This document shows, in pieces, positions 1 to 9,858 of a stretch of 64,000 nt of DNA. The notes below the pieces were generated by a model. The model worked only from the letters and a program-made list of their open reading frames with translations. It did not search any database and had not been told where the DNA came from. This stretch comes from a bacterium (GTDB lineage: Bacteria > Armatimonadota > Zipacnadia > Zipacnadales > UBA11051). Location of the stretch: assembly GCA_030604405.1 (NCBI GenBank), contig JAUVVY010000025.1, positions 1-64,000 on the forward strand. Reading direction: 5' to 3'. Position 1 is the first letter of the stretch; each line of letters begins with the position of its first letter. The translations under genes were made by a program, and so were the position numbers.

Positions 1-453
1 CATTCCGTCCTCGTCTATCGGCACAGTCCCCGCTGCGTATGTCTTCCACTCCTGCCCATCAAACCGGCTCAACCCGTTGCTGCATGTCCACTTGTTCCCC
101 TCCTGGTCAATAGCAATATCTCGGATACAGCTGGATGCCAGGCTATCTGCTGCGGTGTACATCGTCTGTTCACCTGTCACGACGTTAATCTTGACCAGGT
201 CCCTTGGCTCCTGCTCAGCCTCATATGACGCACACGTCCCCACCCACATGGCGTCCCCCTCTGCTGCTAAGGCCGTTATGCGTACGCCCTCAAGATAGTC
301 AACCCAGTGATATTGCTGGGATGGCAAGCTTTCAGTGACCGCCTGATCCCTAGGCGACTCCACAGGCGGAGAACCCGGGCGGCAGCCGATCAGAGTACTC
401 AAAATGCACGCCGCACCTATCACAGACATCGGCCAACCATGTCGCCTAATCAT
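1..453 (-). CDS. Two-component-regulator-type propeller lipoprotein, 5' part (cut by window start)
   Basis: An open minus-strand frame starts with ATG at 453-451 and is still open at base 1, giving about 151 residues. The N-terminus is a lipoprotein signal: positive MIRRHG, a hydrophobic stretch and the lipobox STLIGC with the lipidated cysteine at residue 24. The mature part has repeats such as DAMWVGTC and DIAIDQEGNKWTCSNGLSRF, the 'x-G-N-x-W-x-x-T-x-x-G-L-x-x-F' pattern of Reg_prop beta-propeller blades. A GAGG lies roughly 10 bases before the ATG. Probably a lipid-anchored sensor or binding propeller; the C-terminal part, which could carry a signalling domain, lies outside the window. The lipobox and blade pattern are seen; the role is inferred. 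Confidence 0.75.
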   Translation of the reverse strand, partial: MIRRHGWPMSVIGAACILSTLIGCRPGSPPVESPRDQAVTESLPSQQYHWVDYLEGVRITALAAEGDAMWVGTCASYEAEQEPRDLVKINVVTGEQTMYTAADSLASSCIRDIAIDQEGNKWTCSNGLSRFDGQEWKTYAAGTVPIDEDGM

Positions 454-1034
454 TGCCCGTTGCCTCGCTCGGATGTCACTTTGAACTCAGTGGCCCTTGG
501 TCTGGAGCTTCTTCTCCTAAGCTACCGTTTCCTTGCTCAGTTTGGGTTTACTTTGCGCTGATGCTTATCAGGACACCAGCACGGCATGTGTGGGTTTTCA
601 CAAGCAACGGGAATCCTCCCAATGCGAACTTGACCTCAGTGCGCCTATCCGGGAGCCGTAACATAGGGGCGCTTGCAACGACTGTCTGAACCGTTTCGCG
701 TCTTTCCGCCATCGACAGGCCATCCCACTAACCGCCGCCAAAGCCTGTAACGGAGCCTCGAGTTGATGGACAATACGGCCAGACTGGGGAGTTCGCCTCA
801 GCTTCACGCGGCCCGACGGCCACTACGCCCTGGCTGCCGCGAGCCATGAAGAGCAACCAGCCAGAGAAGGCCGTATGCTCCGCATCTCAGCTCCCTAATA
901 CCCCCAGACGTGTGAGCAGCCATGATGCCGACTCCAGCACGCGGTTATCATGAGGTATGACAGCGGCGGGAGAATAGAGGATTCACGAACCCGCACGGCG
1001 AAACTAAGCTCCACCAACCACGAGGGGTGATGGA
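454..1034. other. Intergenic region between divergent genes
   Basis: This 581-base gap lies between the divergent starts at 453 (minus) and 1035 (plus). The open frames in it are short, overlap one another and show no recognisable motif or convincing ribosome binding site. It must contain both promoters, but no clear -35/-10 pair can be named. A strong Shine-Dalgarno-like GAGGGGTGA sits just before the gene at 1035. Confidence 0.5.
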
Positions 1035-4000
1035 ATGTCTCGACGAGCGCTGTTGCTGGCGTTTCTACTCTGTGTGTGCGGCGCGGCCGGATGGTCAGCG
1101 CCCGAAGCAGGTGAGCGTATGATTGGTAACGATAGCCCGTATTCCTGGCATGCCCCCGACCGCGGAGCGAAGGTCGCAGCACTCATTCCCGGTCGCCGGC
1201 TTCCCGTGCTGACGCCCGACAATCTCTTCGCTGATTGGACGGCGCAGCAGGTTGCGCGCTGGGCCGAAGATCATCCGGCCGAGGACCCGGAGAAGGCCTA
1301 CGAGCGCTATGCTGCTGCGTCCCCCACCGACGCTGAACTGACCACCGATTTCCCGGTCCACATCGCGCCTTTTGGGCGCGTGCGCTCCGGCTCACCGGAT
1401 CGCGACGACGCCGCTATGGTGATGATTCAGTACTGCCCCTTCTGCGGATCGAAAGCCCTTTCCTTGAGATATGACCCGGAGAATCCCTACCACGCGACCA
1501 CAAGCTGCTGCGCTACGGACCTGTACGGACGAGTGGAAGACGCTCCGGCGGACTATCCGCTCAAGCCCGACACGACTGCAAAATTCCTGCACCTCGATGA
1601 GAGCTGGGTGGAGGTGCCCGGCACTCTCTATACGGACAAAGACGGCGTCGAGTGGGAGCTGTTCATCAAGACCATCTTCGACCAGAGACGCTGGCTGACT
1701 TATGGTTGTGATCGTGTTCGGCAGTATGCGAACGAGTTCAAGGAGACGGCCGACCCGCTCTATGCGCACAAGATTGCTGTGATCCTGGACAAGGTGGCTG
1801 ACACCTACTACGGCCTGCCCCTGTGCTACTGCAACGAATTGGCCAAGGGCAAGGACGGCAAGCCCCTGACGCGTGCCGAATGGGAGGCCGTGCCGCGTCC
1901 GGCCATATTCGAAGTAAGCTACCTGGGAGGCTGGAGCCGCCGCACGCCGCTGGGCAGCAAAGGCTGGCTCAACATGTTCGATGAGCACATCTGGGTCGAG
2001 CCGTTCGCGCGGGTGCGTCACCACCCGGCCTTCAAGTACTATTCGCAGAAGAAGTACGGGGATCCGGAGGCCCTTGATGAAAAGATCATGACCAAGCTGT
2101 TGCGCGAGCTGTCGCTGATGTTCAAGAGCGTTTTTTCGCAGAAGCTGTTGACCAACTACCAGGAGGCCAACTATGTGGATCTCTGGCTGCTGGGGTTGCT
2201 GCTTCAGGACAAGGAGCTGACCGAATTCGCCGGGCCCGCGCAGGAGGTGACGTTGTACAACCACACGTACCAGGACGGGTTGAATGGCGAAGGCGCACCC
2301 AACTACATGGCTATGCCCGGAGGGTACTTCTATCCGTTCCTGCGCGACCCCAAGGGTTGGCTGCAGTACTACCCCGACTTCCTCAAAGACCACCCGTTCT
2401 ACTGGGCGGCCAATGATGAGATGTGGAAGCTGCGTACCGTACGGGGCATGCAACTGGAGTTTGGCGACCAGCACGAGTACGCTTTCCCGCGCACTTGGGC
2501 AACAGATGCCGACAAGGTGCGAGCCGACGAGCAGATCGGCAGCCGCAACTGGGCGGGCTACGGAGTTGGCATCCTACGCGTTGGCGGGCCCGGGCACCGG
2601 CAGGAGATATCGCTGAGCTACACCCGCGCGAGCCTGCACAACGGCCAGGACGCGCTGAGCCTGGGGTGCTGGGTTGACGGCGTGCCGGTGATGCGCCGGG
2701 GCGGCTATGCGGCGGGCTCGCTGAACGTTCCGCTGCAGTGGGATCGGCCCGAGTTCCAGGCTCTCAAGCAGATGAACTACCCCCGCGAGATCGCTGAGGC
2801 GGGCGGCGGCTGGAGCGGTTGGGCCAGGAATTATGTCCGCAGTCCGCTCTGCCAGAACAACGCAACCGTGGATGAGGTTGCGACCGGGGCTGGCTGGGGA
2901 GACAACCGCGGATACGGAGAAGTCATCACCTTCAAGGGCGGAGAGGCCGCGGGCGAGCCGGGCTCGGGCTTCCAGGTGCTCGATGTCAGTGACCACTATT
3001 CGTGGGCCCGAATGAACAAGGATGTCAGCGATTTCCGGCGCACGCTGATCGCCGTGGAGGGCCCCAACGGACGCCCGTACGCCATTGATATCCTCAAGCT
3101 CAGTGGGGGCCAGCGACATGCCTTCTACCAGAGCGCGTGGGCTGAGCGCGGCGAAGACAAGCTGCCAGCCGTGAAAGCGGAGGCGGAGGACCTCGCCGAG
3201 GTTTTCTTCGGCGACGAACTGCCCGAAGACACGTACCACTACCGCAATTTCCGGCTCGTGAGGCACGTCGAGCGCTTCGCGGAGCCGGGCGAGACCTGGG
3301 AGCTGACCTGGAAGACCGACATCGGCGCCTATGCGCCGCGCGATGTGAGTGGGAAGCCCTTCGTGCGCCCACTGCCTGAGCACGTGGGCCGAGTTCGCCT
3401 GAGGCTAATCGGCATCCGTCAACCCGACGGGCCGCCGGAGCTGATTCGAGCCCAGGGCCCGTGGATCGGCATCATCACCCAGCCTCTGCCGAAGGGCCAT
3501 CGAGTGCACGGCAATGTGGCCTTCATGGATGCGCGCGATTTCCTTGTCGAGTACCGGGTGGCAGACGGACCCGACGAAGTGTGCAACAGCCGGTTCGTAC
3601 ACGTGCTCGAGGGCTACCGGGAAGGCGAGACATCAGCCATTGCCTCGGTGACCCCACTGGAGGTCACAAGCCTGAGCGGCAACGAGCGCGATATCGTGGC
3701 CCTCAAACTGGAGATGGCCGGCGGTCACACGGACACGATCATCTACCAATCTGAAGCCGGAGCGGTGAGGCTGCCTGATGGCGGCGAGACCGATGCGCGC
3801 TACGCTCTCCTGCGCACGAACGCCGCCGGCGAGGTGATCGCGGCCGAGGCCTGTCGCGGCACGTACCTGAAGACCGGCAAGTTCGGCGTTACCATGCCCG
3901 GTGACTTCACGGGCACGATCGTGGACATCACCGGCGACCTCACCGGCACACGGCAGGAAAGCGCTCTGGTCATCAAGCCGGACAAGCCCTGGCCGGTGGG

Positions 4001-5504
4001 GGAGAACCTTAAGGGCCGGCAGTTGCTCGTGCGCGTGGAAAGCACTCTCCGCGACGCCTGTAACGAGGGTTATCGCGTGGAGAAGGTAACGGCTCTGCCC
4101 GGCGGCCTTGTGCGCGTGGACCTGCAGGACTACGCGCCCTTTGGCGAGAGCTGGCATCAGGTTGTCGTCCTGCCGCCGGACAAGCCGAATGTCATTCGCA
4201 CCAACCGGCCGATGGTAGCTCATGGCAACGCCCCCTGGTACGCCGGCACGAAGCTGTGGTTCCCCGAGCGCGGCAAGACCTACACTATCAAGAGCGTCAA
4301 CCGCGTGGGCGGCGGCTACGGTGGCGATACGGTGGAAGTGGTGGGGGAGACCAATCTGAGGGATGATGGCATCCAGGTCGGTGACTGGTATGTTATCTAT
4401 GCCATCGAGCCCGGGCTCAGGGTCACCGTAGCCAATGACTTCTGCTTCCGCCAGGAACGCACGACCGAGTGGAAACAGTATGCGGTGCGAGCTGCGGGCG
4501 CGGTCACGGTGCAGGCCCCGGCCACAGCGGGCACGCACTTCTGCCGCAGCGCCGGCGGCACCTGGCGGGAGACGACGGGAGGGTCCGATACGTTCAGTGG
4601 TGACGAGATGGGCGCCGGGTCTGTGCTGTTGATCGCAGGCAAGCCGGACTGGCTCAAGCTCAATGATGCCGCAGCTCCCGTAGTGGTGCGCCTCACTCTT
4701 GATGGCAAGGATGTTGATCCCGAGGCGGCCGCAGACCTGGGTTGGATTGAGCCTCCGCGCAAGGTTACTGTCGAGTTCCACGATGCGGATAACCGGCTTG
4801 AGGTGACAGCCTTGCAGGTCACACTGGACGGCAAACGGCTTGAGCAGCACCAGGCCGGCCTGCTGACAAGCCAGGTCGGCAAGGACGGTAAAGACCTTTG
4901 GATGCAGGTGAACCTGGAGCAGGCCCTGGCAGATCGCAGGTACGAGGCCCGCAGGCATGTCCTCCAGGTCGCGATCAGTGACCGCTCAGTGGACCGCCAC
5001 CAAACGACCGTTATCCTGTCCTACATCGCCAAGGTGCCGCTCGACCCTGACGCGACCTACCTGAGCGACCTCAAGCCGGTCAAGTCGTTTGCGCACGGCG
5101 GGCTGATCCTGGACCGGGACTACGGAGGGAAGGTCGCTGAGATCGTCGGGCGCATCTACCCCAAGTGTGTGATGATCTGTCCCGAGCCGAGCGCGGACGG
5201 GACGCATGGTGAGGTGATCTACGAACTGCCAGGCGGCCAGGGACCACTGACCCTCAAGGCCGACATCGGCATCGAAGAGATGGCTCGCGGCAATGGCAGC
5301 GCTGTTTTCATGGTTCAGTGCGGGGATACCCTTGATGGCCAGTGGGAGACACTGTTCAGTTCACCGGCGCTGTACGGCGGTGGGGAGCCGGTGGCTATCT
5401 CGGTGGAGTTAGGACGGCCGAAGTATCTGCGCCTGTACACGACCGACGGCGGCGACGGCATCAACAGCGACCATGCCCTGTGGGGCAACGCGCGGCTGAA
5501 CTGA
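1035..5504 (+). CDS. Very large secreted heparinase II/III-like polysaccharide lyase
   Basis: 1489 residues with a signal peptide (MSRRALLLAFLLCVCG) and a GAGGGGTGA ribosome binding site. An N-terminal cysteine cluster, CPFC at residues 134-137 and CC at 158-159, resembles the metal-binding knuckles of this kind of lyase. An alpha-toroid-like helical region follows (about 200-500). The beta-sheet core starts near residue 520 with the heparinase II/III-type segment RASLHNGQDALSLGCWVDG, where H534 is a candidate active-site residue. About 600 further residues have beta-rich, sandwich-like composition, which is unusually long; family members are commonly 600-900 residues. Expected role: extracellular or periplasmic beta-elimination of uronic-acid-containing polysaccharide. 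The substrate cannot be read from sequence. It is followed by a relic of a related gene and by a glycoside hydrolase on the same strand. Confidence 0.75.
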   Translation: MSRRALLLAFLLCVCGAAGWSAPEAGERMIGNDSPYSWHAPDRGAKVAALIPGRRLPVLTPDNLFADWTAQQVARWAEDHPAEDPEKAYERYAAASPTDAELTTDFPVHIAPFGRVRSGSPDRDDAAMVMIQYCPFCGSKALSLRYDPENPYHATTSCCATDLYGRVEDAPADYPLKPDTTAKFLHLDESWVEVPGTLYTDKDGVEWELFIKTIFDQRRWLTYGCDRVRQYANEFKETADPLYAHKIAVILDKVADTYYGLPLCYCNELAKGKDGKPLTRAEWEAVPRPAIFEVSYLGGWSRRTPLGSKGWLNMFDEHIWVEPFARVRHHPAFKYYSQKKYGDPEALDEKIMTKLLRELSLMFKSVFSQKLLTNYQEANYVDLWLLGLLLQDKELTEFAGPAQEVTLYNHTYQDGLNGEGAPNYMAMPGGYFYPFLRDPKGWLQYYPDFLKDHPFYWAANDEMWKLRTVRGMQLEFGDQHEYAFPRTWATDADKVRADEQIGSRNWAGYGVGILRVGGPGHRQEISLSYTRASLHNGQDALSLGCWVDGVPVMRRGGYAAGSLNVPLQWDRPEFQALKQMNYPREIAEAGGGWSGWARNYVRSPLCQNNATVDEVATGAGWGDNRGYGEVITFKGGEAAGEPGSGFQVLDVSDHYSWARMNKDVSDFRRTLIAVEGPNGRPYAIDILKLSGGQRHAFYQSAWAERGEDKLPAVKAEAEDLAEVFFGDELPEDTYHYRNFRLVRHVERFAEPGETWELTWKTDIGAYAPRDVSGKPFVRPLPEHVGRVRLRLIGIRQPDGPPELIRAQGPWIGIITQPLPKGHRVHGNVAFMDARDFLVEYRVADGPDEVCNSRFVHVLEGYREGETSAIASVTPLEVTSLSGNERDIVALKLEMAGGHTDTIIYQSEAGAVRLPDGGETDARYALLRTNAAGEVIAAEACRGTYLKTGKFGVTMPGDFTGTIVDITGDLTGTRQESALVIKPDKPWPVGENLKGRQLLVRVESTLRDACNEGYRVEKVTALPGGLVRVDLQDYAPFGESWHQVVVLPPDKPNVIRTNRPMVAHGNAPWYAGTKLWFPERGKTYTIKSVNRVGGGYGGDTVEVVGETNLRDDGIQVGDWYVIYAIEPGLRVTVANDFCFRQERTTEWKQYAVRAAGAVTVQAPATAGTHFCRSAGGTWRETTGGSDTFSGDEMGAGSVLLIAGKPDWLKLNDAAAPVVVRLTLDGKDVDPEAAADLGWIEPPRKVTVEFHDADNRLEVTALQVTLDGKRLEQHQAGLLTSQVGKDGKDLWMQVNLEQALADRRYEARRHVLQVAISDRSVDRHQTTVILSYIAKVPLDPDATYLSDLKPVKSFAHGGLILDRDYGGKVAEIVGRIYPKCVMICPEPSADGTHGEVIYELPGGQGPLTLKADIGIEEMARGNGSAVFMVQCGDTLDGQWETLFSSPALYGGGEPVAISVELGRPKYLRLYTTDGGDGINSDHALWGNARLN

Positions 5505-5516
5505 GAGCACCGGGCG

Positions 5517-5774
5517 ATGCCTGACGATGTCAAACGCTCGTCTTCGGGCGACCTCCACCTGCCGAAAACCACATCTCGACCGTTCCGGCCGCCTGGTGAG
5601 TTGACCAGAATCGCTTCCGCCGACCTGGTGATGAAGGGCCTTCCCAGGCACGTCATCAAGTTGGTGGACGTTTTTCGGGCGAGCCGATTCACGCCGGAAA
5701 ACAGCTATGCCATCTACGACTACGGGCCGGGCGATACATGGTACATCTGCGAGATGTCCTCCACCGTGGAGTAG
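5517..5774 (+). pseudogene. Detached C-terminal fragment of a heparinase-like gene
   Basis: A short open frame of 85 residues begins 13 bases after the large lyase. Its last third, RFTPENSYAIYDYGPGD, resembles the segment NRFVLWDYGVGD near the C-terminus of the heparinase-like protein at 47364-51089. The fragment has no signal peptide, no good ribosome binding site and nothing of the catalytic region. It is best read as the tail of a lost paralogue left behind by recombination. It could instead be a small real protein, but the match to a larger family makes that less likely. Confidence 0.45.
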
Positions 5775-5795
5775 TGGCCCAAGGGAGATGACGCA

Positions 5796-7778
5796 ATGCA
5801 AATGAGGAATCTATTAGCTGCGTATATCGTGATGCTACTGGCGGCGGGAGCCTGCGCACAGGACATAACTGCCGGCAATACGCTACTGGCCGATGACTTC
5901 GCCCGGTTCACCGAGGCGCAATCTGCTCTCGGGCAGTTGCCGGGGGCAGAGGCAGCCTGGGGCAAGCGCGTCCCGATCATTGATGGGGTGCCGATGGATA
6001 ACGCCATCCGCGGGAGCAATGGCGTTCTGGTGGTCGGCTATGCATCAGGCCATGCGCCCTTCGACACCGGCGTGTATGTGGAGGGTCTCACCATTGCCGA
6101 TGGCGTCATCTCTCTGACCGTGGGGTCCTCGTACATGAAGGACCGCTGCAACAGCGGCAGCATCAACTACCGCGCCCCCACTGCCGAGGCTGCCGCGGGG
6201 AGCCGCCGGGATGGCGCGTACCATGTCGACCTGGCTGGTGACTGGGCGGGGAGCCGTGATGTGATCTTGCGCTATGGGGGGGATGTGCTGGCGACGGGCA
6301 ATGTGGCCGACGAGCGTGACCCCCACGGCTCACACCAAGTCAGGGTCGCCTTCTGCGGCGACAGGCACACGGTTTGGGTCGACGGAATCAAGATCATCGA
6401 CTATTGGGAGATAGATGCCGGGCGCACTGAGCCCGGGCGTGTTGGCTTCGGTGGCTGGTATTCCATCGGCGCATTTGACGACTTCGCCCTGTCTGAAGCC
6501 GTCGCAGGGACGAGCAGGCGGCCGGCCGTCGCCGGCAGGGACGGACCGCTCTTCTTTCAGGACAGGCCGTTCTTCCCAATCGGCACCTACAACCCGCCGG
6601 GTGAGAAGGACCTGGATGAGTGGGTCGCCGCCGGGTGCAATACTGCAGTGTTCCATGTGCTTGGTGAGGCGGCGCGTGACAAACGTGCCGCAGGCATCAG
6701 AGCGACTGCCGACTGGGCCGCGGAGCACGGCGTTGCGGCCATCTACTTCCCGGGTGTGGATTTCTACAGCCGGGCCGACGGCAAACCGACGGTGACGCAG
6801 CCGGCGGACATCCCGCCCAAGGTTGCCTTGCTCGAGGAGATGCTGGCGATCACGGCAGATGATCCACAGACATTTGGCTATTGCACCTTTGACGAGCCCG
6901 AGAACGTGCTTTACGGGGTATACAAAGACTGGGACCTGCGAAAGGACCAGGGACTTGCGGAGTGGATTGCGGAGGGGATGGCGTGGACCTTCGACACACT
7001 GAAGGCCGGTGACCCCGACGGCTACGTGATGCCGATTGTGGCGTGGTGGACCACGTATGAACAGCTTGCGCCGCTGTATGACGTCAATTTCCCCAACCAC
7101 TACCCAACGCTGAAAAAGGATGCTCCGCTCCATGGCGACCTGTATGAGGTGGTGATGGATGCGGCAATGGCGGCGGATGCGGCGCGTGTGACGGGCCGCA
7201 TCGGCTTCGTCTACATGCCCGGCATCTTCGATCTGATGCCCGGTCGCTGGCGTGCAGCGACGCTCCGGGAGTTGCGCTACACCTGCCTCGCGCCGGTCAC
7301 CCAGGGCGCCCTCGGCGTGATCCCGTGGCGGCTCGGCTACTGCAGCTTGCCGTACCGCCGCGCAGTCATCTACCCTGTCATGCGCGAGATGAGTCGGCTG
7401 CGGCCGTGGCTGCTGGGAGAATGGTGTGGCGACCTGGTGACCAGTGACTGCGACCGGCCCACCGTCGAATATCTCAAGAGCCTGCCGAAGCGCGTCCGCC
7501 TCGTTGAGGACGAGGAGAAAGCCGAGAGAGTCGAGACGGACGCCGTGCCCGACTGCTCACACTGCCTCCGCCGGCGACCGGACAACACGTACCTTCTCCT
7601 TGCCGTCAACAACCGGCGGGAGCCGTTGGAGGTCACCTTCACATTGAACGGCATCCCCGGCCTTCCGGAGCATACCCTGGACTACCTACAGTGTGCCTCC
7701 GTGCCGATTGCCGATGGACAGATACGAGACACGCTTGAGCCGTTTGGAGTGCGCGCGTACATCATCGAGCCGCAGTAG
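5796..7778 (+). CDS. Secreted TIM-barrel glycoside hydrolase with N-terminal LamG/concanavalin-like domain
   Basis: 660 residues with a signal peptide (MQMRNLLAAYIVMLLAAG, cleavage near CAQ) and an AAGGGAG ribosome binding site. Residues about 30-230 form a jelly-roll-like module (DDFARF at the start, HQVRVAFCGDRHTVWVDG in the middle) like the concanavalin-fold domains attached to glycosidases. From about 245 a beta-galactosidase-like TIM barrel begins at DGPLFFQDRPFFPIGTYN, with barrel strands FGYCTFDEPEN (the glutamate after Asp is a candidate acid/base) and IGFVYMPGIFD. A small beta domain closes the protein (YLLLAVNNRREPLEVTF). Expected role: hydrolysis of oligosaccharides outside the cytoplasm, probably with the neighbouring lyase. 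The exact GH family is not assigned. Confidence 0.65.
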   Translation: MQMRNLLAAYIVMLLAAGACAQDITAGNTLLADDFARFTEAQSALGQLPGAEAAWGKRVPIIDGVPMDNAIRGSNGVLVVGYASGHAPFDTGVYVEGLTIADGVISLTVGSSYMKDRCNSGSINYRAPTAEAAAGSRRDGAYHVDLAGDWAGSRDVILRYGGDVLATGNVADERDPHGSHQVRVAFCGDRHTVWVDGIKIIDYWEIDAGRTEPGRVGFGGWYSIGAFDDFALSEAVAGTSRRPAVAGRDGPLFFQDRPFFPIGTYNPPGEKDLDEWVAAGCNTAVFHVLGEAARDKRAAGIRATADWAAEHGVAAIYFPGVDFYSRADGKPTVTQPADIPPKVALLEEMLAITADDPQTFGYCTFDEPENVLYGVYKDWDLRKDQGLAEWIAEGMAWTFDTLKAGDPDGYVMPIVAWWTTYEQLAPLYDVNFPNHYPTLKKDAPLHGDLYEVVMDAAMAADAARVTGRIGFVYMPGIFDLMPGRWRAATLRELRYTCLAPVTQGALGVIPWRLGYCSLPYRRAVIYPVMREMSRLRPWLLGEWCGDLVTSDCDRPTVEYLKSLPKRVRLVEDEEKAERVETDAVPDCSHCLRRRPDNTYLLLAVNNRREPLEVTFTLNGIPGLPEHTLDYLQCASVPIADGQIRDTLEPFGVRAYIIEPQ

Positions 7779-7816
7779 CACCGTCACGTGCCGACGACCG
7801 GAGCGAATAGAGTGTA

Positions 7817-8358
7817 ATGAGAAGCTTGTTCACAGCATGTGTGGTGGCGATATTGGCGACATCACTGGTTTATGCCGTCGAGGGTGGGCAATGGCCGATG
7901 CCGGGTGGCGACACACAATTCTCAAGCTACCAGGCCCTGCCAGGTCGGATGAGCCGGGCGGGAGTGCGCTCCCCATGCGCCCCAGCGCCCGCACGATGTG
8001 CTCCGGCGTGCCACGTTACACGAACAGCTTCGTCATCCGGTTTGGAATCTCTTCGCCCGTCACACGATACGCAACCACTTGGGGAGTTTGGACTCTACCG
8101 TCCCGACATCATCCCCGGACAGGAGTTGCCGAGCAGCTCACAACGCCTATTGGGCGCCGGTAAGGGATCTCATGGCCTCCTGCGGTTCGGGGACGACCGA
8201 AGCGGTGGCAGTTAGAAACACCGCCCTGAAGAACAAGGAATTGAGACCACACGAGTTCCGTTTGAAGGATTCTCTGCCTGTACTTGCGCACTCTAGAACG
8301 GGCCAGATGCATGGATACTACCCGGTGAGCAGCCCTGGATGCTCAGGAGGCGGCAGGC
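7817..8358 (+). pseudogene. Truncated 5' end of a PQQ-type propeller gene in a decayed spacer
   Basis: The frame at 7817 starts with a clear signal peptide (MRSLFTACVVAILATSLVYA). It continues with GGQWPMPGGDTQFSSYQ, which resembles the first strand of secreted PQQ-like beta-propellers (W-P-M-x-G-G-D-x-x-x-T/S-S-Y). After about 45 residues the frame turns into low-quality Arg/Pro/Ser-rich sequence and stops at 8215, with no blade repeats. The rest of the 580-base gap up to the next gene has only short conflicting frames. I read it as a gene remnant cut after its export signal. Confidence 0.5.
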
Positions 8359-9858
8359 ATGGAAGAACTGATTCGGCATTCGCGTCAACTGCGGGCGAAA
8401 CTGGTCGGGGACCCCCACCGGCCGACATACCACTTCGTAGCGCCTGAGGGGGTGGGGATGCCGTTTGATCCGAATGGGTGCATGTACTGGAAGGGCAGGT
8501 ACCACCTGTTCTACATCTTCCAGGACGCCGATCTGCCCCGCGGCGGCCATTGCTGGGGCCACGCATCCAGCACCGACCTGCTCCACTGGGTCCATCACCC
8601 GACGGCACTTGCGCCGGCTCCACAAGACCCCGACACTGGCATCTTCAGCGGCAACGGCTTCATCGACAAGGACGGGATCCCCACGCTGGCCTACTTCGGC
8701 ATTGATGCCGGAATCTGCATCGCCACGAGCGAGGATGACGAACTTAACCATTGGAGGAAGTCGCCGGCGAACCCGGTCATCGCGATCCCGAAAGAGACTG
8801 AGCCGGGCTATGGCGAATACAACGTCTTCGATCCGCATATCTGGGTGGAGGGCGATACATACTACGCGATCCTGGGCGGCAAGGTGCTCCCGGAGAACGA
8901 GTATGACACTGTCTTCCTGCTCAAGTCCGATGATCTGGTCAACTGGCAGTATGTCCACCCGTTCTACGAGCCCAATCCCGCATGGACGGGCCCGGAGGAG
9001 GACTGCGCCTGCCCTGACTTTTTCCGTCTCGGCGACCGCTACATGCTGCTGTGCATCAGTCACCCGCGAGGCGCACGGTACTACCTGGGGCGATATGAGA
9101 ACGAGACCTTCCACCCGCAGGAGCACCACCGGATGAATTGGCCGGGCGGCACATGCTTTGCGCCGGAGAGCCTGCTGGATGACAGCGGACGCCGTATCTT
9201 CTGGGCCTGGGTCATGGACCGGCGAGAGCGGGAGACGGCGCAGGCATCGGGCTGGAGCGGGGTGATGACACTCCCGCGAGTACTGTCACTCGATGAGGGC
9301 GGAGCGGTGCGCATCGAGCCGGCTGAGGAACTGGAAGCACTCCGGATGAACCATCGTGTCGATGAAAGCATCCATGTTGGCGTGGATGAGGTACTCGCAC
9401 TGAACGATGTGAGCGGGGACAGGATCGAGCTGGGTGTCGAATTCCACAACGAGGACGCGGATGAGTTTGGCGTCATCGTGCAGCGGTCCCCGGAGAGTGA
9501 GGAGCAGACGGCAATCACGTACGACGTGGCGGCGGGCCTGCTGCGGATCGATCTCAGCCACTCAACCCTGGACAAGAGCATCACGTATCAGCAGTTCTGC
9601 ATCCCCCCAGAAGGTGGGAACCCACAGGTGCACGCCCAGGAGGCGCCGCTGACGTTGCAGCCGGGGGAGCCACTGAGACTGCGCATCTTCCTGGACCGCT
9701 CGATCATCGAGGTATTCGCCAATGGCCGGCAGTCCATGACCCAGCGGGTATACCCGTCTCGCGCCGACAGCACGGGAGTGGCTTTGATCAGCCGCGGCGG
9801 GAGCGTGAACGTTGCGAAGCTCGAAGCATGGGACATGGCCCCCACCAATCCCGCGTAG
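8359..9858 (+). CDS. GH32-like glycoside hydrolase (five-bladed propeller plus beta-sandwich)
   Basis: 499 residues, ATG preceded by AGGAGG; no signal peptide, so probably cytoplasmic or cryptically exported. The N-terminal propeller carries the GH32 landmarks: FDPNG at residues 36-40 (D37 in the nucleophile position), FSGNGFID, FDPHIW near 157-162 in the place of the usual RDP motif, and EEDCACPDFF near 213-222 in the place of the usual ECP motif. A C-terminal beta-sandwich typical of the family follows, ending with FLDRSIIEVFANGRQ, the conserved GH32C strand. The family hydrolyses beta-fructosides (sucrose, levan, inulin). Here the arginine of RDP is missing and the acid/base motif is rearranged, so the substrate may not be a fructan. 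Confidence 0.8.
   Translation: MEELIRHSRQLRAKLVGDPHRPTYHFVAPEGVGMPFDPNGCMYWKGRYHLFYIFQDADLPRGGHCWGHASSTDLLHWVHHPTALAPAPQDPDTGIFSGNGFIDKDGIPTLAYFGIDAGICIATSEDDELNHWRKSPANPVIAIPKETEPGYGEYNVFDPHIWVEGDTYYAILGGKVLPENEYDTVFLLKSDDLVNWQYVHPFYEPNPAWTGPEEDCACPDFFRLGDRYMLLCISHPRGARYYLGRYENETFHPQEHHRMNWPGGTCFAPESLLDDSGRRIFWAWVMDRRERETAQASGWSGVMTLPRVLSLDEGGAVRIEPAEELEALRMNHRVDESIHVGVDEVLALNDVSGDRIELGVEFHNEDADEFGVIVQRSPESEEQTAITYDVAAGLLRIDLSHSTLDKSITYQQFCIPPEGGNPQVHAQEAPLTLQPGEPLRLRIFLDRSIIEVFANGRQSMTQRVYPSRADSTGVALISRGGSVNVAKLEAWDMAPTNPA

Noticed and set aside
1392-2474. Minus-strand frame of 360 codons inside the first lyase
   Set aside because: Shadow of the real gene; no motif, start signal or export sequence.
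5517-5774. Independent small protein gene
   Set aside because: Its only recognisable part matches the C-terminus of larger lyases and no ribosome binding site is present; listed as a relic instead.
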